Position numbers and translations under genes: made by a program. Below are positions 15,185 through 23,206 of a DNA stretch of 28,695 nt, one piece after another. This stretch comes from an uncultured Treponema sp. (lineage in GTDB: Bacteria > Spirochaetota > Spirochaetia > Treponematales > Treponemataceae), in NCBI GenBank assembly GCA_937923945.1, contig CALDWC010000075.1:1-28695 (forward strand), read 5' to 3'. Under the pieces are notes generated by a model, which saw nothing but the letters and a program-made list of their open reading frames with translations, was not told the origin of the DNA and made no database searches. Within the stretch, counting starts at the first letter, position 1. Each line of letters begins with the position of its first letter.

Positions 15185-16792
15185 ATGAAAAAAAGAGTTT
15201 CGGAAAGTTTTTTACTTATTGCGTTTTCCGTGTCGATGATCTTTGCCCAGAATTACGGCAAAGCAAAAAATGTTATCATGATGATCCCTGACGGTATGAG
15301 CATTGAGTCGCAGACAATGGCGCGTTGGATGGAAGATGATTATGAGTTTGTTATGGACGGTATGGTAACCGGCTTGGTACGAACAAACAATTCAAACACC
15401 CCGATTGCCGATTCGGCTCCTGCTGCAACGGCAATGGCAACCGGCGTAAAAACACAGAGCCCGTACATTGCGACCTATTCCGGAGTTTCGGGAAATATGC
15501 CGGGCGCACTTCCCTTTGATAGCGCAAAAGCAAATATGCCGCTTGCAACTATTTTAGAAGGTGCAAAAAAGATCGGAAAATCAACCGGTATTGTCAGTAC
15601 ATCAAATGTGCAGCATGCTACCCCTGCCGATTTTTCGTCGCATTATCCAAATCGGAATGCCTACGAAGTACTTGCCGAGCAGCAAGTCTATCAGAACATG
15701 AATGTTGTTTTCGGTGCAGGCTCGAGATATTTGCAAAACAGAAAAGACGGCGAAGACTTGGTTAAAGTTTTGAAAGTGGAAGGTTACGAGTATGTTACGA
15801 CAACTGCAGAATTAAAAAAAGCGAAAGGCGATAAGGTCTGGGGAATGTTTGCTGAAAAAGCAATGGCGTATGACATCGATCGCGATCCGGCAAAAGAACC
15901 GAGCCTTGCGGAAATGACCGAAAAAGCGCTTTCACTGCTTTCCAAAAATAAAAAAGGCTTTTTCCTGATGGTTGAAGGAAGCGAAATTGACTGGGCAAAT
16001 CACGCGAACGATCCGGTCGGCTGCGTTTCCGATATCCGCGCATTCGACAAAGCCGTTGCAGTTGCAAAAAAGTTTGCCGATAAAAATCCCGGTACGGTTA
16101 TTGTGATTGCAGCCGACCATGGCACCGGCGGTTTAACTTTCGGTGAAAACGGAATTGCAAAAGGCTATGATAAAGTACCGCTCGATGAATTTACCCGCTA
16201 CATCAAAAATGCGAAAAAAACATGCGCCGGTGCTGCGGCAATGCTTGATAAAAATATGACAAACATTGCCTCCGTTATGAGCGAAGTCTACGGCATCAAT
16301 GATCTTACAAACGATGAAATCAGTTACATCAAAAACGGTGAAATGCTCCCCGAAGGAATGCAGGAAGCAATTGGTCATGTGATTGCAAAACGGAGTCACA
16401 TCGGGTACACGACAACCGGACATGTTGGTGGCGATATTGCGCTCTACTGCTATACAAGCGGGAAAGTGAAACCGATCAGCGGTTCGGTACAAAATGCCGA
16501 CATCGGAAAATACATGGCGAGCGTTTTTGGTCTCGACCTGAATGCAATTACCGATGAGCTTTATAACGAAGCGACAAGCGCTGCAAAAAAAATAGGCGCA
16601 ACTGCGCAGATTGATACGAGCGATACGGAAAACCTCGTTTTAGTTATGAGCAAGAAAAATACAACGGTGAAGTTTCCCGCAAACAAAAACCGCGCATTCG
16701 TAAACGGAAAAGAAGTAAAACTGCAAAGTCTTGTCGTGTATAACGGCGAAAAGTTTTATGTACCACAAGAAGGACTTAACTTAGTAAAATAA
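15185..16792 (+). CDS. Secreted alkaline phosphatase (PhoA family)
   Basis: It hydrolyses phosphomonoesters outside the cytoplasm using zinc and magnesium. The start at 15185 is chosen over 15158 because AAGGAG precedes it and the signal peptide (MKKRVSESFLLIAFSVSMIF, AQ cleavage) begins there. Catalytic features: metal ligand Asp35 in MIPDGMS, nucleophile Ser77 in ADSAPAATAMATG, HATPADFSSH (144-153), the zinc-site run EGSEIDWANHAND (264-276), AADHGTGG with Asp311/His312, and TGHVGGD with His413. Residues about 485-535 form an extra beta-rich tail (TTVKFPANKNRAFVNGKEVK ... YVPQEGLNLV) like the copper-amine-oxidase N-terminal-type domain of surface proteins. It follows the kinase gene by 130 bases and a repeat copy begins 20 bases after its stop. 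Confidence 0.93.
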   Translation: MKKRVSESFLLIAFSVSMIFAQNYGKAKNVIMMIPDGMSIESQTMARWMEDDYEFVMDGMVTGLVRTNNSNTPIADSAPAATAMATGVKTQSPYIATYSGVSGNMPGALPFDSAKANMPLATILEGAKKIGKSTGIVSTSNVQHATPADFSSHYPNRNAYEVLAEQQVYQNMNVVFGAGSRYLQNRKDGEDLVKVLKVEGYEYVTTTAELKKAKGDKVWGMFAEKAMAYDIDRDPAKEPSLAEMTEKALSLLSKNKKGFFLMVEGSEIDWANHANDPVGCVSDIRAFDKAVAVAKKFADKNPGTVIVIAADHGTGGLTFGENGIAKGYDKVPLDEFTRYIKNAKKTCAGAAAMLDKNMTNIASVMSEVYGINDLTNDEISYIKNGEMLPEGMQEAIGHVIAKRSHIGYTTTGHVGGDIALYCYTSGKVKPISGSVQNADIGKYMASVFGLDLNAITDELYNEATSAAKKIGATAQIDTSDTENLVLVMSKKNTTVKFPANKNRAFVNGKEVKLQSLVVYNGEKFYVPQEGLNLVK

Positions 16793-16811
16793 GTGAACCG
16801 TGCTTTTAAGC

Positions 16812-17008
16812 GTAAGGAAACGCTGATTAAAGGTCTGACACCGTTAAACAAGCGTTTCCTAATTGTTTTTAAATGTTCAGGATAAATTTTGGAGTATTTT
16901 CAAAACAATGGATTTTAAAGATGGGCACTGGAAGGAAGTCTTTTAAAAATCCAGCCCAAGTTTTTGAAAGCTGCCCTCAATTCTCGATTCGATTAATCAG
17001 TGTTTTCA
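16812..17008 (+). repeat. MITE-like structured repeat, copy 3 (diverged, about 197 bp)
   Basis: The left tip GTAAGGAAACGCTGATTAAA starts at 16813 and the right tip TTAATCAGTGTTTTC ends near 17008. The middle ATTGTTTTTAAATGTTCAG ... AAAACAAT stem and GGGCACTG block are retained. The inner hairpins are shortened to TTTTAAAAATCCAGCCCAAG and nearby bases. It lies 20 bases past the alkaline phosphatase stop and may serve as its transcript end. Confidence 0.75.
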
Positions 17009-17160
17009 GATACACGAGTTAAAACATTGCAGCTCATCGTCCTATAAAATCGATAGCATTTTTAACGTTTTCCAAGCAATAAGTTCTCCCCATCTACTTT
17101 GCGATAAAATTTATGTCACACTAAAATTTTATTTCGAGATATCCTAATTTTTCGCTACAT
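17009..17160. other. Short gene-free stretch
   Basis: AT-rich sequence between repeat copy 3 and the HtrA terminator. No open frame, RNA gene or repeat could be supported here. Confidence 0.5.
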
Positions 17161-17191
17161 AAAAAAATCCGCACGTTGAGTGCGGACTTTT
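17161..17191 (-). terminator. Rho-independent terminator of the HtrA gene (bidirectional)
   Basis: TCCGCAC (17168-17174) and GTGCGGA (17180-17186) form a stem with loop GTTGA. On the minus strand seven Ts follow at once (17161-17167); on the plus strand CTTTTT follows. It lies 10 bases past the protease stop codon. Confidence 0.85.
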
Positions 17192-17200
17192 TGTTACTGT

Positions 17201-18676
17201 TTATTTTATCTTATAGCGGATAGTCGAAAAGGTTTCGCCTTCACGTTCAATTTCAAACCAAACTTCTTTGCTGTCTTTTGAAAGCTCAGCATAAAACTCT
17301 TTTAAGTTTGCAACTGCGGTATCGTTTATCTTTTTAATAATATCGCCGTTTTTCAAGCCCATTGAAACCGCCGGTGTTTTTGTTTGCATCCCGGCGACTA
17401 AAACGCCGTTTTTGTTTTTAAGTTTTAATTCTTTTGCAATTTTATCGGTAATCGGGTACGGTGAAAAGCCCGGCCACAATTTTGATGAGTCAGCAACAAT
17501 TTTTTCATTCCGCTCTTCAATTTTTACCGTAAGCTCAAGCTGTTTTCCGTTTCGGATAACTTTAAAGACTGCTTTTTCACCGGCGTGCAAATCGCCGACA
17601 TCGCGGACAAGCCCGTCATAGCTTTTTACTTTTTTGCCGTTCAGCTCAATAATAAAATCGCCCGGTAAAAGACCGCCTTTGTGAGCCGGCGAACCGATAA
17701 AAAGCTGCACCGCCAAAGCGCCGGATTTTTCTTTGATGCCTAAACTGTCAAGCAATTCGTCGGAGCTTTGAATTAACTGAATGCCGAGCCAGCCGTACTT
17801 CGCCTGACCGTATGAAATAAAATCATCAATCGAGCGTTTTACATTGTTGATCGGTATTGAAAAACCTAAGCCCTGTGAGCCACCACTTGAGGAAGCAATC
17901 CAGTTGTTGATTCCGATAACTTCACCGTAAATATTTACCAGCGGTCCTCCGGAATTTCCCTGATTGATTGCGGTGTCCGTTTGCAAAAAGTCGTTGATGT
18001 TTTGGTTATCCGGTCCGCCGGAACGTCCGACCGCACTGATAATACCGTTGGTAACGGATGATTCAAAGCCCATCGGTGAACCGAACGCAAAAACAGGATC
18101 TCCGACTTGTACGGTGTCGGAGTCGCCCAATGCAATAACCGGCAATTCATCCTTGTATTCAAACGAAACCATAGCAATATCTTTGCGGGAATCCGTTCCG
18201 ACCAGTTTTGCAGGGATATGTTCTTTGTTGTTTAAAACAACGGTAATATCCGTTGCATTGCCAACGACATGCTGGTTTGTTAAAACATAATAGGAGGAGC
18301 CTTTTTTTCGCACAATAAAACCCGAACCGAGTGCTTGCGATTTATATTCGCGCTCGGAATCTTCGCCGCCGTTGCCCCAACCGAAAAAGTCAAACGGAAA
18401 ATTAAACTCCGGTACCGGAACTTTTTTTGTTTCAACGACGGTGATCGTTACCACCGAAGGCAAAACAAATTCCGATACTTCTCGGTTCGCTTTTTGGAGG
18501 TTTTCCAAAAAAGAAATTGATGAGCCGGAAATTTTACCGTTTACGCCCGAACTCGCATACACCGTTGAGGTATGGGCATTACCGCTGCTTGAGCAGCGTG
18601 CAGAAATAAAGGTGAGCGATACGGCAAAAAAAATCAAACCGAAAAAAACTTGTGAAATTTTACGAAAATTTTTCAT
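17201..18676 (-). CDS. HtrA/DegQ-type periplasmic serine protease
   Basis: DegP/Q proteases degrade or hold misfolded envelope proteins. The signal peptide covers residues 1-27 (hydrophobic FFGLIFFAVSLTFIS). The trypsin-like domain has the full triad: His136 in LTNQHVVGN, Asp166 in SRKDIAMVSF and Ser242 in INQGNSGGPLVNI. Two PDZ domains follow (about 275-385, with YGWLGIQLIQSSDELLDSLG and GGLLPGDFIIELNGKKVKSY, and 395-491, with VSMGLKNGDIIKKINDTAV). A Gly/Ser-rich linker follows the signal peptide. A Cys at 28 (SARC) is not a good lipobox because Arg precedes it. GGAG lies nine bases before the ATG. It is monocistronic, with a strong terminator at 17161-17191. At 491 aa it has normal length. 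Confidence 0.95.
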   Translation of the reverse strand: MKNFRKISQVFFGLIFFAVSLTFISARCSSSGNAHTSTVYASSGVNGKISGSSISFLENLQKANREVSEFVLPSVVTITVVETKKVPVPEFNFPFDFFGWGNGGEDSEREYKSQALGSGFIVRKKGSSYYVLTNQHVVGNATDITVVLNNKEHIPAKLVGTDSRKDIAMVSFEYKDELPVIALGDSDTVQVGDPVFAFGSPMGFESSVTNGIISAVGRSGGPDNQNINDFLQTDTAINQGNSGGPLVNIYGEVIGINNWIASSSGGSQGLGFSIPINNVKRSIDDFISYGQAKYGWLGIQLIQSSDELLDSLGIKEKSGALAVQLFIGSPAHKGGLLPGDFIIELNGKKVKSYDGLVRDVGDLHAGEKAVFKVIRNGKQLELTVKIEERNEKIVADSSKLWPGFSPYPITDKIAKELKLKNKNGVLVAGMQTKTPAVSMGLKNGDIIKKINDTAVANLKEFYAELSKDSKEVWFEIEREGETFSTIRYKIK

Positions 18677-18692
18677 ATCGATTATTCTCCAT

Positions 18693-18717
18693 TGAACGAT
18701 TAATCATTCATTGTCAA
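18693..18717 (-). promoter_or_regulatory. Dyad and TTGACA box upstream of the HtrA gene
   Basis: TTGACA (18712-18717, minus strand) is followed at once by an 18-base near-perfect palindrome (TGAACGATTAATCATTCA on the plus strand, 18693-18710), 17 bases before the start codon. No good -10 lies at 17-base spacing, so the box may be coincidental. The dyad could be an operator for a stress regulator. Confidence 0.35.
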
Positions 18718-18836
18718 AGATAAAACCATTGTCATCATATAAAAGTTACGTTCTGACGACGATAAAACCGCAACTAGCTTTTAAGAAGGTACAAAAATTA
18801 AACTCAAATTAAGGCTGAACTACGATGCGTCCATCC

Positions 18837-18992
18837 AAAGGAAACGCTGATTAAAGGCTTGACGCCGTTTAACAGCGTTTCCTAATTGTTTCTCAATGTT
18901 CAGTATAATAAGGTAGATTCTGAACATTTGCGAAACAATAAATTTTAAAGGTGGGCACTGATTAATTCTCGATTGAATTAATCAGTGCCTCC
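18837..18992 (+). repeat. MITE-like structured repeat, copy 4 (short form, about 155 bp)
   Basis: The left tip AAGGAAACGCTGATTAAAGG begins at 18838 and the sequence is almost identical to copy 2 through TTTTAAAGGTGGGCACTG. It then goes directly to the right tip, lacking the three inner hairpins of copy 2. The tip is a perfect 14-bp stem, GCACTGATTAATTC / GAATTAATCAGTGC, with a 6-base loop. TATAAT at 18904-18909 points toward jetB. It lies about 190 bases upstream of jetB. Confidence 0.85.
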
Positions 18993-18994
18993 CA

Positions 18995-19192
18995 AAAGGT
19001 TAAAGTGAACGGAGCTATTTATTTGTTTGACGAAAATTAACCTCGGTCCTTGTTGATAAGGATAAATTAAACGGAAAAACGGACTTTACGATTGATATGG
19101 TTTTGATGCAGCTTGTTGTAGCGGCTCCAATCCCTATTTCCATACGCCCTTTATCTTTTTGTGAAAAAATTATAGAATACAAAGCATGGCAG
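18995..19192 (+). pseudogene. Possible coding remnant upstream of jetB
   Basis: Two adjoining plus-strand frames read as plausible protein: VNGAIYLFDEN (from about 19003), then after a frame change LTSVLVDKDKLNGKTDFTID and MVLMQLVVAAPIPISIRP, ending at TAG 19190-19192 just inside jetB. I do not recognise the family. It may be the 3' end of a gene that once preceded the Jet genes, cut by the repeat insertion. A possible -10 (TAGAAT) lies seven bases before the jetB ATG. Confidence 0.3.
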
Positions 19193-19761
19193 TAGCATGG
19201 GCAAATGCGTGCATTAAACTTTTACAGGGCATTGTGTACGACGATGATCCTTGTTGGAATATGCTCAGTAACAACATTCGAGAAATTACGGATTTCTTTG
19301 AAACGATCGGTGTGCAGGTGTTTATCGATCAAAATGACGGCTATGCGTTTTTAAAACAAATTGATAACGATGAAACGGATGCCGGCAGCGAAACGATCAG
19401 ACTCATTCGCCGTCATCCGCTGTCGTTCGAGTTATCGCTCCTTTGTGTGCTGCTTCGTGAAGAGCTTGAAAAGTTTGACAGCTCGCAACACGATTCGGCA
19501 ATTTTGGTTTTAAGCGAAAGTGAAATACGCTCAATGCTTTCAGTATACTTTAAAGAAAAAGCCGACCAAACAAAACTCTATCGCGAGCTGACAAAATATT
19601 TAAATCAGGCGGCGGAACTGAGCTTTCTGAAAGAGCTCAAAGAAAACAGCGGCAGTACGGATATTCCCATCGATCGAAAATTTGAAGTGCGGCGAATTTT
19701 ACGTGCCGTCATTGATATTGATTTTTTAAGCGAGTTCAAAAAGCGTCTTGATCATGAGTGA
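19186..19761 (+). CDS. jetB: Wadjet subunit JetB (DUF4194, MukE-like)
   Basis: JetB is the MukE-like winged-helix partner of the JetABC condensin complex, which extrudes DNA and marks small circles for cutting. The DUF4194 pattern is clear: ACIKLLQGIVYDDDPCWNML near the N-terminus, ITDFFETIGVQVFIDQNDGY with AFLKQI, then SFELSLLCVLLREELEKFD. The C-terminus has FEVRRILRAVIDIDFLSEFK. At 191 aa it is family-sized. The ATG at 19186 has no visible ribosome site; a -10-like TAGAAT seven bases upstream would give a leaderless transcript, which is unproven. It overlaps jetC by eight bases (ATGAGTGA), so translation is coupled. Confidence 0.88.
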   Translation: MAVAWANACIKLLQGIVYDDDPCWNMLSNNIREITDFFETIGVQVFIDQNDGYAFLKQIDNDETDAGSETIRLIRRHPLSFELSLLCVLLREELEKFDSSQHDSAILVLSESEIRSMLSVYFKEKADQTKLYRELTKYLNQAAELSFLKELKENSGSTDIPIDRKFEVRRILRAVIDIDFLSEFKKRLDHE

Positions 19762-22700
19762 AAATAAAATGCAGGAAAGTTTATTTGGCGACATATACAA
19801 AAGCGGTTTTTATTTGGATTTTTTTCAAGTGTTTAATTGGGGAATATTTGACGGAAAAGTCTACACCATGAACTGCGATAAAAAATCCGCACTGCTCACC
19901 GGTTTAAACGGTTCCGGGAAAACAACGCTGGTTGACGCTTTCTTATCATTGCTGGTGCCGCCGCGACAACGATTTTATAATCAGTCATCAGGCGCCGAAA
20001 AAAAGCGAGAGCGCGGCGAAGAAAGTTATGTGCTGGGAGCATTCGGCAATAAAAGGGACGAGGATTTATATTTAAGCCGCGCGGAATATTTGCGGGCAAA
20101 AGAAAATTCTTTTTCGGTTTTACTCGCTGTGTTTTCTTTTGCGGACGGGCAAAATCCGATAACCCTTATGCAGATGCGGTATTTTTCAACGGCAGGAAGT
20201 TTGCAGCGTGTTTACACCATTACGCAAAATCGGCTTACGATTGAAGAAATTCAAAATGCGGTCGGTGTATTTTCGCCGCAGAGTAATTGGAAAAAAGCGC
20301 TCAAAGAAAAATTCGGCTCGTTGATTTATGACGACAATTTTGCAAGTTATGCGGAAAAGTTTTCTCAAATGTTCGGACTTCGCTCCGACCGCGCCTTATA
20401 TCTTTTTTCACAAACGGTTGGCTTAAAAGGAGTCGGTAACTTAAATGAATTTATCCGCAGCTACATGTTTGAAGAGCAAGATACGGAAAAAAGTTTTAAC
20501 GATTTAGTAAATCATTACGGAGAGCTTTCGCAGATTTATAACAAAATAGAAAAATCAAAAACACAAATTGAATATTTAAAAAAGATTTTGCAAGCGGGCA
20601 ATGAATATGAAAACGCGCAAAAAGAACTCGCGAGTATCACGGCGGATAAAAAAATGTTACCGTGCTGGTATGTTCAAACTGCATTGAGTGCAATAAAAAG
20701 TATTTTTCAAAATCTTGAAGCAAGGCGTTCCGTAACGCAGCATAAAATAAAAACAATCAAAGAAGAACTTGCACAAATTGAGACGGCACTTGATGCAATT
20801 AAGTCGGCAATAGATAAAAATTCAACGGCGGTATTATTAAAAGACCTTGAGTACAAAATTAAAATAAACGAGCGCGACCTTGGTACGCGTAAACAAAATA
20901 TCTATCAATACGAAAAGCTCGCAGAAAAAATTTCTTTGACGCTACCTACAAATGAAAAAGCGTTTATGGAAAATGTAGCAACGCTACCGGCAATGCAAAA
21001 AACGATAACGGCTGAAAGAGTTGCGATAGAAACAAAGTGCGATAAATTAAAGATACAAAATAACGATGCAAAAGAACGATATGATGAAATAAAAAAAGAA
21101 TATGATTCACTGCGCACACGAACGAGTAACATTCCGTCCGATAATATTGCAGTACGTAAAATAATTTGTGCCGGCATCGGCTGTGCCGAAAAGGAACTTA
21201 TCTTTGCAGGGGAACTGTTGCAAGTTGCGAAAAGCGAATCAAGATGGGAAGCGGCCATTGAAAAAGTTTTACATAAATTTGCCTTGTGCATTTTAGTTCC
21301 GCCGAATCTCTATCATGCGGTTAATGAATTCGTTGCAAAAAATAATTTACGCGGGCGAGTGGTTTATTTTAAAACCGATGAACGAGTGCACCTTAAAAAC
21401 TTCAGCGAAAAGATCGACGGCGATTCCCTTTTAAAAAAATTACAGATTAATAAAAGTCATCCGCTCCATGATTGGATTGAAGCGTACTTGCAGGACAATT
21501 ACCATTATCTTTGTACCGATGACTTATCGGAATTTCAGCGCGCCGATAAAGCAGTTACTTCAAGCGGTTTAATAAAAGTGAAAAATCGTCACGAAAAAGA
21601 TGACCGCAATAAAAAAATCGAAAGCCGCTTTTATGTTTTAGGTTGGGACAATAGCAAAAAACGCGAAGCGCTTTTTTCCGTGATGCATAATTTGCAAAAG
21701 GAAATAGCGGCTCGTGAAAGCGAACTTGCACAATTAAAAAACAAAAGTGAAAGCGGTTTAGAAAAGTTGCACGTTATTGCGAGCCTTTTACTTGTTTCCG
21801 ATTGGGACAGCCTTGATGTAAAAAAATACGGCACGCTCCTTAACGAAAATCTTGAAGCGAAGCAAAAACTTTCTGCAAGCGATTCGGAATTGCATCAACT
21901 GGAAACTAAACTGAAAAACACAAAGCTTGAAAAAGAACAAAAAGAAAAAACACACGATCAATTGATTCGAGATGAAGAAAACTTACATACTCGATTGCAA
22001 ACACTCAAACAAAAAGAGAATACCTTTTTAAAACAAGCTGAAGATAAACCGCCACTTGATGAAAAAATAATTTCGGAATTTATTTCACAGTATAAGATAA
22101 AAAATAATATACCTCCGAGCGATGATGCTTATTTGGAAAAACTTGAAAGGATAAAAGAAAACCTTTCACAACAAATTGAAAGTAAAGAGTTGAAGGCGGA
22201 TAAAAAAGTAAAACAAACGGAAAGTTCAGTGCGGGAAGCAATGAGAAAGTTTACGAACCCGAATGATACATTAAAACAAAAATTTCCGTCGTGGTCTTCT
22301 GATGTCCGTGATTTATTACCTGAAGCACATGCACTTTCCGATTTTAAAACATTTAATGAAAAATTAATTTTTGATAATTTACCGGCATGTGAAAAAAGGT
22401 TTAAAGAAAAATTTAACGATGATGTTAAAAATGATATATATAATTTTAAATCAATCCTTGATGACGGAAAGCAGTTGATTGTAAACGGTATTGAAGAATT
22501 AAATAAAAGTTTAATGAGCATTCCGTACAGCAAAAATCCTCCGACGTATTTAAAGCTTGAAAAAAAAGAAACGAATGATAAACAGATAAAAGATTTTAAA
22601 GGACGATTGAAAGCAGCCATTCCCGATATGGCTTCGGTTTTTACCGCCGAGCAAAATGCCGAGCTTGAAAAGTTTAAACAGATAGAAAGTTTAATCAATT

Positions 22701-23206
22701 ACTTAAAAGGAGATGACGCAGTTCGCAAAAAAGTTTTGGATGTACGAAAGTGGTTTGTCTTTAATGCGATTGAATATTACAGTGCGGACAATGTGCAAAA
22801 ACAATCCTACGATGATTCGGCGGGTTTGTCGGGAGGAGAAAAAGCAAAATTAACGTACACGATTTTAGCATCGGCACTTGCGTATCAATTCGGATTAACC
22901 GATAACAGTCCTCGTTCATTCCGCTTGGTTATTATTGACGAAGTGTTCAGTAAAGTTGATGCCGACAACTCTTCGTATGCGATGGAACTTTTTAAGGAAA
23001 TCGGTTTGCAACTTATTTTGGTAACGCCGATGGATAAAATCAATATTGTTGAAAACTATGTTTCATCCGTACATATTAGCGAAAAACTTGATAAGACTTC
23101 AAGGCTCCTTTACATTACGATCGATCAATATCGTAAAGCGCTTGCTCAAAATAAAAATCCTATTTTACCTGCTGACGATGATGCAAAAGCCTATGATTAC
23201 GAGTAA
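19754..23206 (+). CDS. jetC: Wadjet ATPase JetC (SMC/MukB-like, COG4913)
   Basis: JetC is the SMC-like motor of Wadjet. ATP drives DNA loop extrusion, and stalling on a small circular plasmid triggers JetD cleavage. Walker A GLNGSGKTT (50-58) sits in the N-terminal head. Two long coiled-coil arms (about 260-470 and 640-960, e.g. LHQLETKLKNTKLEKEQKEK) flank a hinge-like middle (about 480-620). The C-terminal head has the ABC signature LSGGEK (1025-1030) and Walker B RLVIIDEVFSKVD (Asp1062, Glu1063). The ATG at 19754 is preferred to the in-frame TTG at 19748. At 1150 aa it is full length with no lesions. The 5' end overlaps jetB by eight bases and the 3' end overlaps jetD. Confidence 0.95.
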   Translation: MSENKMQESLFGDIYKSGFYLDFFQVFNWGIFDGKVYTMNCDKKSALLTGLNGSGKTTLVDAFLSLLVPPRQRFYNQSSGAEKKRERGEESYVLGAFGNKRDEDLYLSRAEYLRAKENSFSVLLAVFSFADGQNPITLMQMRYFSTAGSLQRVYTITQNRLTIEEIQNAVGVFSPQSNWKKALKEKFGSLIYDDNFASYAEKFSQMFGLRSDRALYLFSQTVGLKGVGNLNEFIRSYMFEEQDTEKSFNDLVNHYGELSQIYNKIEKSKTQIEYLKKILQAGNEYENAQKELASITADKKMLPCWYVQTALSAIKSIFQNLEARRSVTQHKIKTIKEELAQIETALDAIKSAIDKNSTAVLLKDLEYKIKINERDLGTRKQNIYQYEKLAEKISLTLPTNEKAFMENVATLPAMQKTITAERVAIETKCDKLKIQNNDAKERYDEIKKEYDSLRTRTSNIPSDNIAVRKIICAGIGCAEKELIFAGELLQVAKSESRWEAAIEKVLHKFALCILVPPNLYHAVNEFVAKNNLRGRVVYFKTDERVHLKNFSEKIDGDSLLKKLQINKSHPLHDWIEAYLQDNYHYLCTDDLSEFQRADKAVTSSGLIKVKNRHEKDDRNKKIESRFYVLGWDNSKKREALFSVMHNLQKEIAARESELAQLKNKSESGLEKLHVIASLLLVSDWDSLDVKKYGTLLNENLEAKQKLSASDSELHQLETKLKNTKLEKEQKEKTHDQLIRDEENLHTRLQTLKQKENTFLKQAEDKPPLDEKIISEFISQYKIKNNIPPSDDAYLEKLERIKENLSQQIESKELKADKKVKQTESSVREAMRKFTNPNDTLKQKFPSWSSDVRDLLPEAHALSDFKTFNEKLIFDNLPACEKRFKEKFNDDVKNDIYNFKSILDDGKQLIVNGIEELNKSLMSIPYSKNPPTYLKLEKKETNDKQIKDFKGRLKAAIPDMASVFTAEQNAELEKFKQIESLINYLKGDDAVRKKVLDVRKWFVFNAIEYYSADNVQKQSYDDSAGLSGGEKAKLTYTILASALAYQFGLTDNSPRSFRLVIIDEVFSKVDADNSSYAMELFKEIGLQLILVTPMDKINIVENYVSSVHISEKLDKTSRLLYITIDQYRKALAQNKNPILPADDDAKAYDYE

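Noticed and set aside
18590..18600. Lipobox-like Cys28 in the HtrA protease
   Set aside because: Arg directly precedes the Cys, which does not fit the usual lipobox; a signal peptidase I substrate is more likely.
23046..23192. 49-codon N-terminal extension of JetD inside jetC
   Set aside because: The extension is the out-of-frame image of the jetC 3' end; DUF3322 similarity begins at MITSNE near 23193.
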